A stretch of 64,000 bases of DNA from Bacteroidota bacterium. Its GTDB lineage: Bacteria; Bacteroidota; Bacteroidia; Bacteroidales; UBA10428. Every line of letters begins with the position of its first letter. The stretch's first letter is position 1. The stretch spans positions 62,001 to 126,000 of the forward strand of contig JAEZZA010000031.1 of assembly GCA_023442525.1 (NCBI GenBank), given 5' to 3'. A model generated the notes under the pieces. It was not told the DNA's origin. It was given only the letters and a program-made list of their open reading frames with translations, and did not search any database. Positions 24,185 to 32,697 of the stretch are shown here, in pieces. The translations under genes were made by a program, and so were the position numbers.

Positions 24185-26426
24185 AGTGAACTTCTATTTT
24201 GGCAGTACCTGTAAAATCCCATTTTCCATCCATTCCTGAAAAGGTAATCGTATATTCTCCTTTTGCATCGGAAGTAAAGAAACTTATGTCATATTCGGGC
24301 TTAACCAGAGGAGCCCAGTATAATGAAGTTCTGAAATCGGGCAACCGGTCCGATTCCTTATTGGAATGATCCGGAAACACCGGATACTTTATTTCATTAA
24401 CACCGTTAAAGAGAATAAACCTGGCCGACGGCGGTATTTTAATGCCACCGAAATTATCAGTCTTTGTAGTGATCTGGATTAAGCCGTAAAGTCTGTTTTC
24501 GCCAATGTATACAATCCGGTTGGTAATCATGATCTTATCAACATATTCGGGCGAAACGGCCAAAAGTTGGTTGATATCAAATACCGGAATTCCATCCAGA
24601 AGTACAAAAGCGCCATCAAAGCTCGTTTTCAGTCTTTCATCAAAAATCTGAACCGTGTACTTTCCCTCTTTGTTCCGGATGGAAACAAATGGCAATATCT
24701 CCGAAAATACCTCTTCCATTACCGGCAATTCAATATAATCGCTCAACGAAACGGTATGAGTTGCTTCTGGAAGCGTCAGAGGATAATAAGCCGGACTTTC
24801 AGCAGCTTCCACAGTGTATGCTTTGTAAATATTACTGATCTGCGAATTCCTGTAGAGGTTATTCAATAGTTTGAGTTCAGCAGAATCAATTATCATCGGA
24901 ATAATTCCGGCCGAACAGGGGAACCGGTTTTCGAAATCATTGTTGATCAGTATTTCAACACTATCCTTCGAACTGGATATGAAAACCTCCCGGTTATCGT
25001 TTATATGATTCAATGTGAAATAAAAGGCCCCGGCAGAATCTGTTTTATTCAGATGTATCTGATTGCTTTCATCCAGCACCGTGCAATAGATCAGTTCATT
25101 TTTTACCGGAAGTCCGGATGATTTGTAGATGGCTATCCCGCTTATCCCGGCATCATTGATCTCCGGCAAAAAGGTTTTTATCGGGCTTTGATAAATTGAA
25201 CCAATGTCATCGGATTTCCCGAGAAGTTCAGAATAGAGTATCATCAGAGCATCAATCTGGTTCATTACTGAATCGTTATATTCAGTGATCCGATCGGTAA
25301 TTGAAGAAAACAGCGAAGGATTATATGATATATACCCCGGTATCATACCAGGGCGGGTAATCAAAGATCCGTTATGGGTTGCCGATATAATTGCATTACC
25401 TTTAAACTTCCCTGCATTTTCAATACCCACTTCGACCTTTTCACGCGGCTTGTACGCGGGTTTGTCAGTATACACGGTGAACCTCCGTGATTCCTTAACT
25501 GGCACAAATACCGGCCTGATACCGGTTACTTTTTCATTGTCCAGGAGCAGGCAGAACAACATTTGACCCTCAAATTTGTCGGTTGATATTCTGACTTCAT
25601 CATTGTTTTTGATACTCCCGTTATACAGGGATTGTAAATGGCCATTTACAACCTGTAGTGTAAAATTCTGCTGAGAGGCTCGGCTATGTATTAATTCAAC
25701 AGTAAGGCGGTTATCACTTTGTTTTGTTTTCAGCAATATGCCGTCTTTGTATACTGTCAGAGGTTGCCTGGTTATCTTTCCGTTACTTTTCTGAATATTA
25801 AGAAAATAGTCCCGGCCTTTTTCGGGGTTTAATTCAAGCACACTCAGTCCGCTAAGGTATGATTTACCGGTTACTACAACTTTGTTGCTGTCGTCGGTCA
25901 CATAAATTTCGGGCAATTTTCCTTTCTCGGGAATAAAACGGACAACCGCTTTTGAACTGACACCTTCAATGAATCTGCCGCCTTCTGGCACCAGTAAGTT
26001 CTCATCGGCTGCATTAGCTTTGACTGAAGGCGGTTTATCAGGATTTATTACAGAGAGTAATAATGTAGTTTGAAGAATAGGTGAGAAATTCCGGGAATAT
26101 AAGGTATATGCCCGTAAAAAGTAATTCCCGGTTTCCAATGCTGCCGGCACCTCTAAAAAGCCCGAAGAAATTCCCTGGTGTATCCTGTACTTGGTTTTGG
26201 TAATGCTGTTGTACTGTTGGTCGTATAATTCAACATATAAAACCGAGCTAAGCAGTGAATCAGCTCCAAAATTTCTCTCAGAACAAAAAGCATGAAACCA
26301 GATTTTCTCACCGGGGAAATATATTTCCCTGTCTGTTGAAAGCCTTATCTTCTCGGAATAAATGTACCTGCCTTCCATTGTCAAACAGGCTCCTAAAAGA
26401 AATATAAAAATAACAGTACGTTTCAT
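24183..26426 (-). CDS. Secreted macroglobulin-like (MG2) protein with TonB-plug-like C-terminal part
   Basis: A 747-residue exported protein (signal peptide to about residue 19). The N-terminal LSTDREIYFPGEKIWF segment is the MG2-type beta-sandwich opening shared with alpha-2-macroglobulins, followed by further Ig-like strands to about residue 450. A stretch at about 590-680 (LLDGIPVFDINQLL, then VDKIMITNRI and YGLIQITTK) looks like the plug domain of TonB-dependent receptors but has no beta-barrel behind it. It is the last gene of the TonB receptor/DUF4249 operon, 6 bases after the lipoprotein. Such proteins are thought to be cell-surface or periplasmic partners of the receptor. The exact role is unknown. 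Confidence 0.72.
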   Translation of the reverse strand: MKRTVIFIFLLGACLTMEGRYIYSEKIRLSTDREIYFPGEKIWFHAFCSERNFGADSLLSSVLYVELYDQQYNSITKTKYRIHQGISSGFLEVPAALETGNYFLRAYTLYSRNFSPILQTTLLLSVINPDKPPSVKANAADENLLVPEGGRFIEGVSSKAVVRFIPEKGKLPEIYVTDDSNKVVVTGKSYLSGLSVLELNPEKGRDYFLNIQKSNGKITRQPLTVYKDGILLKTKQSDNRLTVELIHSRASQQNFTLQVVNGHLQSLYNGSIKNNDEVRISTDKFEGQMLFCLLLDNEKVTGIRPVFVPVKESRRFTVYTDKPAYKPREKVEVGIENAGKFKGNAIISATHNGSLITRPGMIPGYISYNPSLFSSITDRITEYNDSVMNQIDALMILYSELLGKSDDIGSIYQSPIKTFLPEINDAGISGIAIYKSSGLPVKNELIYCTVLDESNQIHLNKTDSAGAFYFTLNHINDNREVFISSSKDSVEILINNDFENRFPCSAGIIPMIIDSAELKLLNNLYRNSQISNIYKAYTVEAAESPAYYPLTLPEATHTVSLSDYIELPVMEEVFSEILPFVSIRNKEGKYTVQIFDERLKTSFDGAFVLLDGIPVFDINQLLAVSPEYVDKIMITNRIVYIGENRLYGLIQITTKTDNFGGIKIPPSARFILFNGVNEIKYPVFPDHSNKESDRLPDFRTSLYWAPLVKPEYDISFFTSDAKGEYTITFSGMDGKWDFTGTAKIEVH

Positions 26427-26432
26427 TTAATA

Positions 26433-27554
26433 TTATTCCCAAAAATCAGGTTTGGTTTCAGTTCCTCCTTTTAATCGACAATCAAAACAAGATAAGGGAG
26501 CAAATGCCCGGTCTGCTCCCGCCTGCATGGCAAATACGGGATATTTGATTTCATTTGGATTAATAACATCCAATAAATTAATTAAAGGATTACATTCATT
26601 ATAATTAAATATAAGAGATGGCCTGTTGACAAATATCCTCTTTTTGGCAACTCCTGCTGCCATAAAATAGCCAAGCACAACCTCATCCGTATCTCCGGTA
26701 TTTTTTAGATTTCCTTTTACCTGGTATGGTTGACGAGTGTATAGCGATCCGGTTTCTTCGTGTAATTTTTCAATTTCATTCCAATAAATATATGCCGATT
26801 CGGACAGTGTATACTGCGATACTTCAACACTGTACCTCTCTGAAAGTCTTCGTGTAAGTACATCTACAAAATGCAGCGGGAATTTCTTAAGCTGCATTTC
26901 CGGTCCGGTTGCTTTCCATGAAAAGGACTTATCCAGCCTTTCTGTTCTCCAGCAGATAAATCCGCTGTCGCTATGATTTTCCTGGATCGAATCGGGCCCC
27001 CAGTATATATAATCAAGTTTATATTCCGACTCGAAAATGTAAGTTTCCTTTACTGTCCATAACAGGTTTGTTTGTGGATCTGAAATTTCACCGGAGTTCA
27101 GGTAAAACTGCAGGCCGTCAATATATCCGTCTTTTACCGGTTCGCGGCTAATTTCGTGTGAAATGCTCTCAATTTCAACGGGCGTACGAAGCAGCTCATA
27201 ATCCGATTCATAAGTTTTACCTCTGGTAGTAACAACTATTTTATAGCTCCTGCCTGTCACTCCCTGGATCCCTCCGGCTTTGGTTACATAAGTACCGGGG
27301 ACAGTTTCCCGGAGTGTTTCTTCATTGCCTGCATCATCCATAATTTTCACAACGGCCTGACTAATGGGTTTGATCTCCATTCCCAGAATGGCAGTGGAAC
27401 GGCTCAGTCTGACACTGTATGGCCCGGGTTCATTGGTTATAGTTCCCTCAATAACAGGCAAATCAATGTAATCGTTTATCTCCGGATAATACGGTTCAAG
27501 GCATGAAATAGCCAGAAATAAGAGAAGGAATATGTAAAGAGGCTTAATTTGCAT
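26433..27554 (-). CDS. DUF4249-family lipoprotein
   Basis: From ATG 27554 the protein is 373 residues with a lipoprotein signal (MQIKPLYIFLLLFLAIS, lipid-accepting C18). It then has LPVIEGTITNEPGPYSVRLSRS, the typical start of DUF4249, a beta-sandwich family almost always encoded beside a TonB-dependent receptor. A longer frame starting at TTG 27563 is not needed. The gene overlaps the receptor gene's 3' end by 11 bases, so the two are translationally coupled. It is probably a surface or periplasmic substrate-capture or accessory subunit for that receptor; the ligand is unknown. Confidence 0.88.
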   Translation of the reverse strand: MQIKPLYIFLLLFLAISCLEPYYPEINDYIDLPVIEGTITNEPGPYSVRLSRSTAILGMEIKPISQAVVKIMDDAGNEETLRETVPGTYVTKAGGIQGVTGRSYKIVVTTRGKTYESDYELLRTPVEIESISHEISREPVKDGYIDGLQFYLNSGEISDPQTNLLWTVKETYIFESEYKLDYIYWGPDSIQENHSDSGFICWRTERLDKSFSWKATGPEMQLKKFPLHFVDVLTRRLSERYSVEVSQYTLSESAYIYWNEIEKLHEETGSLYTRQPYQVKGNLKNTGDTDEVVLGYFMAAGVAKKRIFVNRPSLIFNYNECNPLINLLDVINPNEIKYPVFAMQAGADRAFAPLSCFDCRLKGGTETKPDFWE

Positions 27555-30318
27555 AATTCCCAAGCTTAAAACTATAGGTTAATGAAACGACAGGTACTCC
27601 AAAGATGCTTAATTTATATCCTTTCATGGTCCCGTCCTCGTAACGATAGAATACCGAATAGGCATTTTTCCGCGATGTCGCGTTATATATGGAAAGTATC
27701 CAGGTTCCGTGAGCCAGTTTTTTCATCTCAAGGTTCCCTTCGAGCTTAAGTGATACATCCACTCTGAAATAATCCGGCACACGATATTCATTTCTTCCAG
27801 AATACATAGGTATTCTGAAATCTTCATGATCGTAGAAACCTACCGGAATAGTAAGTGGCCGGCCGGTTGAGTATACCACGTTGGATGAAAAGCTAAACCT
27901 CCTCGAGAACTTGTAATTAGCCACCAGGTTCAATGCGTGTGGCTTATCAAAATTCGACGGAAATACTTCGTTCTTGTTAATCTGTTCTTCGGGGAAAGGA
28001 CTCTTTATATTTACCAGTGTACGCGACCAGGTATAGTTGAGCCAACCGTTAAGTCTTCCTTTGGGCTTGTTCAGCATAAATTCAATACCATAAGCTTCCA
28101 GTTCGCCCTGAATGATATCAACCTCAGGCGTTTCATTTACGATCAGGTTTGCGCCGTTTTTATATTCAACCAGATTATTTACCTGTTTATAGTAAACTTC
28201 AGTGGTGAGATCGATCTTCCCGTTGAAGAAAGAATTATAAACACCAAATGAATACTGCGATCCCGACATGGGTTTTATATGGTAGTCGCTTAACTTCCAT
28301 TTATCGGTGGGTGCAACGGCAATTGTGTTTGAGAGCATAAAAAGGTATTGCTGCATATTTGAGTACCCAAGCTTTACCGACATACGATCGGTGACAACAT
28401 ACCGGGCCGAAAGTCTTATATCAGGTGCCTGGTAGGTGGCAATTGATTTGTTGTTGCCATATTGTATTGTATCCATTATGGTATGAACCGATTTGGATTG
28501 GCCGGGATAATAAACCTTAACCGATTGCGGCCCCAGGTATCTATAGTAGTTATAACGTAAGGCGCCCGTTAATGTGAGCTTGTTGTTAACGTTCCATTCA
28601 TCTGAAATGTAGATGGCCGACTCCAATGCCTTTTCTTTTTCAAGGCTCATCGGCCGTATCATCGAATTCGCATTTAACGGTTCGAATCTGCCCTGATCGG
28701 CAAGATATAATATTGAATTCACTCCGGCCGTGATGGTATGTTTATCGTCAGGGCGCATGGTATACCCGGCTTTGAATTCGGTATGCCCGAGCTTAAATTC
28801 ATCACGATACGCAGCAAAATCTTTTTCGGAATTCTTTTCTTCGAATTGATATTGGCTGTATATAACAGAAAGATTCAGATTATTTTTTTCTTTAAATAAA
28901 TGATTCCATGTAAGTGATCCTCCGTTATTGGCGTATTTGTACCTGTTTCTATCAATTAGGTTCACTCTGTCGGTACTGTGATATGTAGTGAAATTAAACC
29001 GGTTGTTGCTGCTTACTTCAAAGGCCAGGTTCACAATAGCATCGGCGAAACCTGCACTGCTTTTATTGATGTCAGGATCATCGATCTTACCCAGGATCCA
29101 GTCAGAATATGTTGAACGCACGGCAACCAGAAAACTGCCCGCATCTTTCTTCAGAGGCCCTTCTACGGTGAGGCGGGCCGTAACCGGACTTACGCCGCCC
29201 TGAGCCGAAAAGTTTTTCTGATTACCCTGACGGGCCCGTATATCAAATATCGACGACAGCCGGCCTCCGTTTTGCACAGGGATATTGCTTTTATATAATT
29301 CAAAATCCCTGATGGCATCTGAATTAAAAGCTGAAAAGAATCCGAGCAGATGAGAGGTATTGTATACAGGTATGTTATTGATCATGAATAAATTCTGATC
29401 GGTTGGGCTCCCTCTTACATTAACACCCGAACTTCCTTCACCAACAGTCTGAATACCGGGTAGCAGCAGACTTACCTTAATGATATCCTGTTCTCCGAGC
29501 ACCACAGGAATTTCTTTAATCTCTTTCGAGGCGAGCCTCTGGTAACCCATTTGAGTACTCCTGACAATTTGTTCCTTGTCGGCGCTTATGACTACGGCAT
29601 TAAGAGTAACCAGCCGTTCCTCAAGTAATATGTCCAGCCTTCCGTCTGATAAAATCCTCAGATTAATTCTTTTTTCCTTGGTTTCCAGGTTACCCGCAAT
29701 GAGAAGCCGGTCGCCCTTTTCGATATCAAGAGAATAAAATCCGGATACGTCAGATAATACGGCATTACTGGTACCGTCAACCCTTACCATAACACCGATT
29801 AACGGCGTATTATCAACTGCACTTCTGATATATCCCGAGACTTTGGCTTTAGGCTTATTGTCGCCATTCATCCGGCCAATCTGGACACGCTCTTCAGATG
29901 CCGAGCGTGATGTTTGCATAAAGCCGTTTGAAGGTCTTGCTCCGTTTGACTGGTTTACAACAGCCTGTTCGGATGTCGCTTTCAAAAATCCGGGAGGTAT
30001 TATCCTGACGAATTCAGCCCTGGGGGTGATGAAAATATTCAAATCATTATCTGCCACGGCAATCAGATGATAAGGTGCAAGATTTGCGTTTAATACTGTG
30101 ATGAATTCACCTGATTTTTTCTCTCCAATCTGTATATTATTCGTTTGGTCGTTGTTGTAGAAAAACCTTATGGGATAGGAACTCTCCGCGACTTTTACAA
30201 ATTCTTCCCACTTCAGGTTGATAAACTGCTCATCCCATAGCATATCCTGACCGGATAGTCCACTATTTACAATAATCAGAAAAATCAAGCTTATGAAATA
30301 CCTCAGAGCTGCCTTCAT
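27544..30318 (-). CDS. TonB-dependent receptor with carboxypeptidase-like domain
   Basis: A 924-residue outer-membrane receptor with a signal peptide (cleaved near GLSGQ). An STN-like small domain (about 30-110, EEFVKVAESSYPIRFFYNN) suggests signalling through an anti-sigma factor, though none is next to it. A carboxypeptidase regulatory-like Ig domain (about 155-240; VSGYIRSAVDNTPLIGVMV) follows. The plug is about 255-370 (GSSGVNVRGSPTDQNLFMINN), with the 22-strand barrel to the C-terminus. The gene overlaps its upstream neighbour by 4 bases (ATGA) and its downstream one by 11. It is not a SusC/SusD type: DUF4249 replaces SusD, a pattern more often tied to peptides, metals or cofactors than to glycans. 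Confidence 0.9.
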   Translation of the reverse strand: MKAALRYFISLIFLIIVNSGLSGQDMLWDEQFINLKWEEFVKVAESSYPIRFFYNNDQTNNIQIGEKKSGEFITVLNANLAPYHLIAVADNDLNIFITPRAEFVRIIPPGFLKATSEQAVVNQSNGARPSNGFMQTSRSASEERVQIGRMNGDNKPKAKVSGYIRSAVDNTPLIGVMVRVDGTSNAVLSDVSGFYSLDIEKGDRLLIAGNLETKEKRINLRILSDGRLDILLEERLVTLNAVVISADKEQIVRSTQMGYQRLASKEIKEIPVVLGEQDIIKVSLLLPGIQTVGEGSSGVNVRGSPTDQNLFMINNIPVYNTSHLLGFFSAFNSDAIRDFELYKSNIPVQNGGRLSSIFDIRARQGNQKNFSAQGGVSPVTARLTVEGPLKKDAGSFLVAVRSTYSDWILGKIDDPDINKSSAGFADAIVNLAFEVSSNNRFNFTTYHSTDRVNLIDRNRYKYANNGGSLTWNHLFKEKNNLNLSVIYSQYQFEEKNSEKDFAAYRDEFKLGHTEFKAGYTMRPDDKHTITAGVNSILYLADQGRFEPLNANSMIRPMSLEKEKALESAIYISDEWNVNNKLTLTGALRYNYYRYLGPQSVKVYYPGQSKSVHTIMDTIQYGNNKSIATYQAPDIRLSARYVVTDRMSVKLGYSNMQQYLFMLSNTIAVAPTDKWKLSDYHIKPMSGSQYSFGVYNSFFNGKIDLTTEVYYKQVNNLVEYKNGANLIVNETPEVDIIQGELEAYGIEFMLNKPKGRLNGWLNYTWSRTLVNIKSPFPEEQINKNEVFPSNFDKPHALNLVANYKFSRRFSFSSNVVYSTGRPLTIPVGFYDHEDFRIPMYSGRNEYRVPDYFRVDVSLKLEGNLEMKKLAHGTWILSIYNATSRKNAYSVFYRYEDGTMKGYKLSIFGVPVVSLTYSFKLGNYAN

Positions 30319-31040
30319 ATAACCAGTGAGTTAGAAAAGTTCATCAGTTCCCTTAAACTTGAATTGCTTGATTTTCTGAAATTAATTTTGTTTTCATTAA
30401 GATAATGCCTAATATCCTGTCGGTTCAATGGAAATGCTCTTACAAATGATTGCCTCGATTTGATTTGTGTTAGTTTTCCTTTGCTGTCGAGCAGGTAACA
30501 AGTATTTTGCTGTGGAGAGTATTTTCCACGGTTTTGATTATCATAAATCCGGATATAGGCTTTCCGGTACTTCTTAACAAACATAATATTGCCCGATGAT
30601 ACTTTTTCGTAATATCCTGACCCCTGAAAATTATCTATAAACGCAGCAGGATTAATAAACAGGTGGTTGCCGATAGTAAAGGAATCCACCCTTGAACGGA
30701 ACAGTTCAATCCTATTTTCCAATCCGTTTCCGTATTCCTGCACGAGCAGCGGCTTATCCGAAACAATGTCGTACGCGACCCTGATATTTTCAAATTTCTG
30801 CCCTTTTATAAAAAGCATGGACGAATATCCGCCGGTGGATTCAAATTCGGGACTTCCGGCCACCCTGATATAATCGGGCTGATATTGTATACCATTTATC
30901 ATCAGATCTGATTCACCCATACTTTTAATTGTAAGAGTCTTCAGTTTATGAGTGGAAAATGAGAGGTTCTGTGAAAGAATACTGGTGACAGGAACAAGTA
31001 ATAATAAGGCTGAAGTGAAACAGGTCTTGAACAACGACAT
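30315..31040 (-). CDS. Unknown secreted protein upstream of a TonB receptor
   Basis: A 241-residue protein with a signal peptide (MSLFKTCFTSALLLLVPVTSILSQ). I do not recognise a named family. The mature part is strand-rich (TLTIKSMGESDLMINGIQYQ, GGYSSMLFIKGQKFENIRVA) and ends in a basic, Asn/Ser-rich tail (NFRKSSNSSLRELMNF). It is the first gene of the operon with the TonB receptor, its stop overlapping the receptor's ATG by 4 bases, so its function is probably tied to that transport or signalling system. No catalytic motif is visible. Confidence 0.7.
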   Translation of the reverse strand: MSLFKTCFTSALLLLVPVTSILSQNLSFSTHKLKTLTIKSMGESDLMINGIQYQPDYIRVAGSPEFESTGGYSSMLFIKGQKFENIRVAYDIVSDKPLLVQEYGNGLENRIELFRSRVDSFTIGNHLFINPAAFIDNFQGSGYYEKVSSGNIMFVKKYRKAYIRIYDNQNRGKYSPQQNTCYLLDSKGKLTQIKSRQSFVRAFPLNRQDIRHYLNENKINFRKSSNSSLRELMNFSNSLVI

Positions 31041-31062
31041 CTCTCTATTCTCAATTGGGCGT

Positions 31063-31070
31063 CAAATATA
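31063..31070 (-). promoter_or_regulatory. Promoter -7 box of the TonB receptor operon
   Basis: TATATTTG on the minus strand matches TAnnTTTG exactly and lies 22 bases before the ATG of the first gene. A TTG at 31094-31096 is slightly too far for an ideal -33 box. Confidence 0.42.
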
Positions 31071-31122
31071 TTCAATGTTTCGCAAATAGATGACAATTTA
31101 TCTGCACTGCGGAGTCATTTTA

Positions 31123-32529
31123 TTATTTTGGTCGCAGGGCCCCTCCTGGATACCGGATATTGGATAGAGTTTCAAATACCCATTCTGCAAATTCAGATAA
31201 GGAGGGATCTCTTGCGCCCATCAACAGGATCAAATCACCGGGTTGAGCCAGGTTGTGTAACATTTCAGGAAGTAACGACCGGTCATTGACCAGCAAAGCA
31301 TTTTTACCGGTTTTCCGAATGGCACTGATCACAACATCCGATTCGATGTCTCTGTTCACTGTTCCGCCGGCATAATATACATCGGACATTATAAAAGTAT
31401 CATCGGCTCGTAAAACCTGCGAAACCCGTTCGGCAAGTTCTTCATGCATGAAACGCAATGGACCGTAACCATGAGGCTGAAACCAGGCAAAAACTCTATT
31501 ACCGATCTGCTGGCATGCACTGATGGCGGCTGCCACTTCAGACGGGTTATGAGCGAAGTCGTCCACCATATGGATTCCGTTTTTTGTACCAATCCATTGT
31601 GTCCTCCGGTAAATTCCCTTGTAAGATTCAAGCGACCTTGAACAATCACTTATGTCAATTCCGATGCTTCCTGCAACTGCCACAGCAGCAAGTGCATTCT
31701 GCATGTTATGCCTGCCAAGAGCGGGAATAGAAAATGGTACTCCGTTTACCTTAAAACGGATCAGTAATCCGTCCTGCACAAAATCTTTTCCAATATACCC
31801 TGCATCACCTTGTGTGCCAAAGTCATTCAGAATATCCTGCGACAGGTTTTTTATCAGGATATGATCGTGATTTACTATGAACTTGCCGTGTGTATGCTCT
31901 TTGAAGGTTGAAAACAACTTTAAAAGCTCATCGAACTCTTTATGGTCACGATCAACATTCAGTACCACACTGATTTCCGGGAAATAGTTAATGATTGATC
32001 CATCCGATTCGTCGGCTTCTATGACAAGCAAATCGCTATTCCCCACCCAGGCATTGCCTGGCAGGCCGTGCTCCTGTAAAGATGTTAATCCGGCACCTGT
32101 CATCAGTGAGGGTGAATATCCTCTATCCTGCAAAATATGAAATATCATTGCCGTTGTAGTGGACTTCCCTGAAGTACCGCCAACAGCAATGGTTCTCCGT
32201 TTTCCGGATATCTCTGCGAGAAGTTCCGACCGCTTCAGAATTGGAATCCCCAGTTCCATGGCTTTTTGGAATTCAACATTGCTTTCTTCAATGGCAGTAG
32301 AAACCACCACAACGTCCGTGTCCTGTCTAATTCCCGATCCGTCCTGCAGAAAGCATGTAATGCCCATCTTTTCAAACTGTTCCTGAATGAGCATTTTATT
32401 TTCGCCGCAAAAAAGCCTGTCGGAGCCGGCCACATTCATACCGGTTCCTTTGAGGTATTGAGCAATGGCACTCATGCCTGTTCCTGCTATTCCAATAAAA
32501 AAGTAATTCTTATAATTGGGGAAATTCAT
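31123..32529 (-). CDS. Mur ligase family protein (MurC/Mpl-like)
   Basis: A 468-residue three-domain ligase. It has a Rossmann-like N-terminal domain beginning YFFIGIAGTGMSAIAQYL, as in UDP-N-acetylmuramate-binding MurC and Mpl. The ATP-binding central domain has GGTSGKSTTTAM (about 114-125), IEADESDGS and LNVDRDH, and the C-terminal domain opens VDDFAHNPSEV and WFQPHGYGPLRF. It should join an amino acid or peptide to a UDP-muramoyl-type acceptor. Standing alone outside a cell-wall cluster, it is probably a MurC paralogue or a peptidoglycan-recycling ligase rather than the essential MurC. The last codons (31145-31168) coincide with the dispersed GGATACCGGATATTGG word, so the C-terminus may be repeat-derived. 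Confidence 0.85.
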   Translation of the reverse strand: MNFPNYKNYFFIGIAGTGMSAIAQYLKGTGMNVAGSDRLFCGENKMLIQEQFEKMGITCFLQDGSGIRQDTDVVVVSTAIEESNVEFQKAMELGIPILKRSELLAEISGKRRTIAVGGTSGKSTTTAMIFHILQDRGYSPSLMTGAGLTSLQEHGLPGNAWVGNSDLLVIEADESDGSIINYFPEISVVLNVDRDHKEFDELLKLFSTFKEHTHGKFIVNHDHILIKNLSQDILNDFGTQGDAGYIGKDFVQDGLLIRFKVNGVPFSIPALGRHNMQNALAAVAVAGSIGIDISDCSRSLESYKGIYRRTQWIGTKNGIHMVDDFAHNPSEVAAAISACQQIGNRVFAWFQPHGYGPLRFMHEELAERVSQVLRADDTFIMSDVYYAGGTVNRDIESDVVISAIRKTGKNALLVNDRSLLPEMLHNLAQPGDLILLMGARDPSLSEFAEWVFETLSNIRYPGGALRPK

Positions 32530-32647
32530 TCAAGAAGTTATTTCTGTAAAAATATATAATTAGTTCATGCAAGGAATCAGATTTCAACGGATCATTTCAC
32601 ATAAAACTAAGCCCAATTCATGTATATGAATCGTCTTCATTTTTTCA

Positions 32648-32655
32648 TAGGTTTG
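32648..32655 (+). promoter_or_regulatory. Promoter -7 box upstream of the first rhamnosidase
   Basis: TAGGTTTG is an exact TAnnTTTG match, 42 bases before the ATG. No convincing -33 TTG is at the expected distance. Confidence 0.4.
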
Positions 32656-32697
32656 TATATAGCCCTTGAATAGAAACTAATAATTAAATCAAATCAT

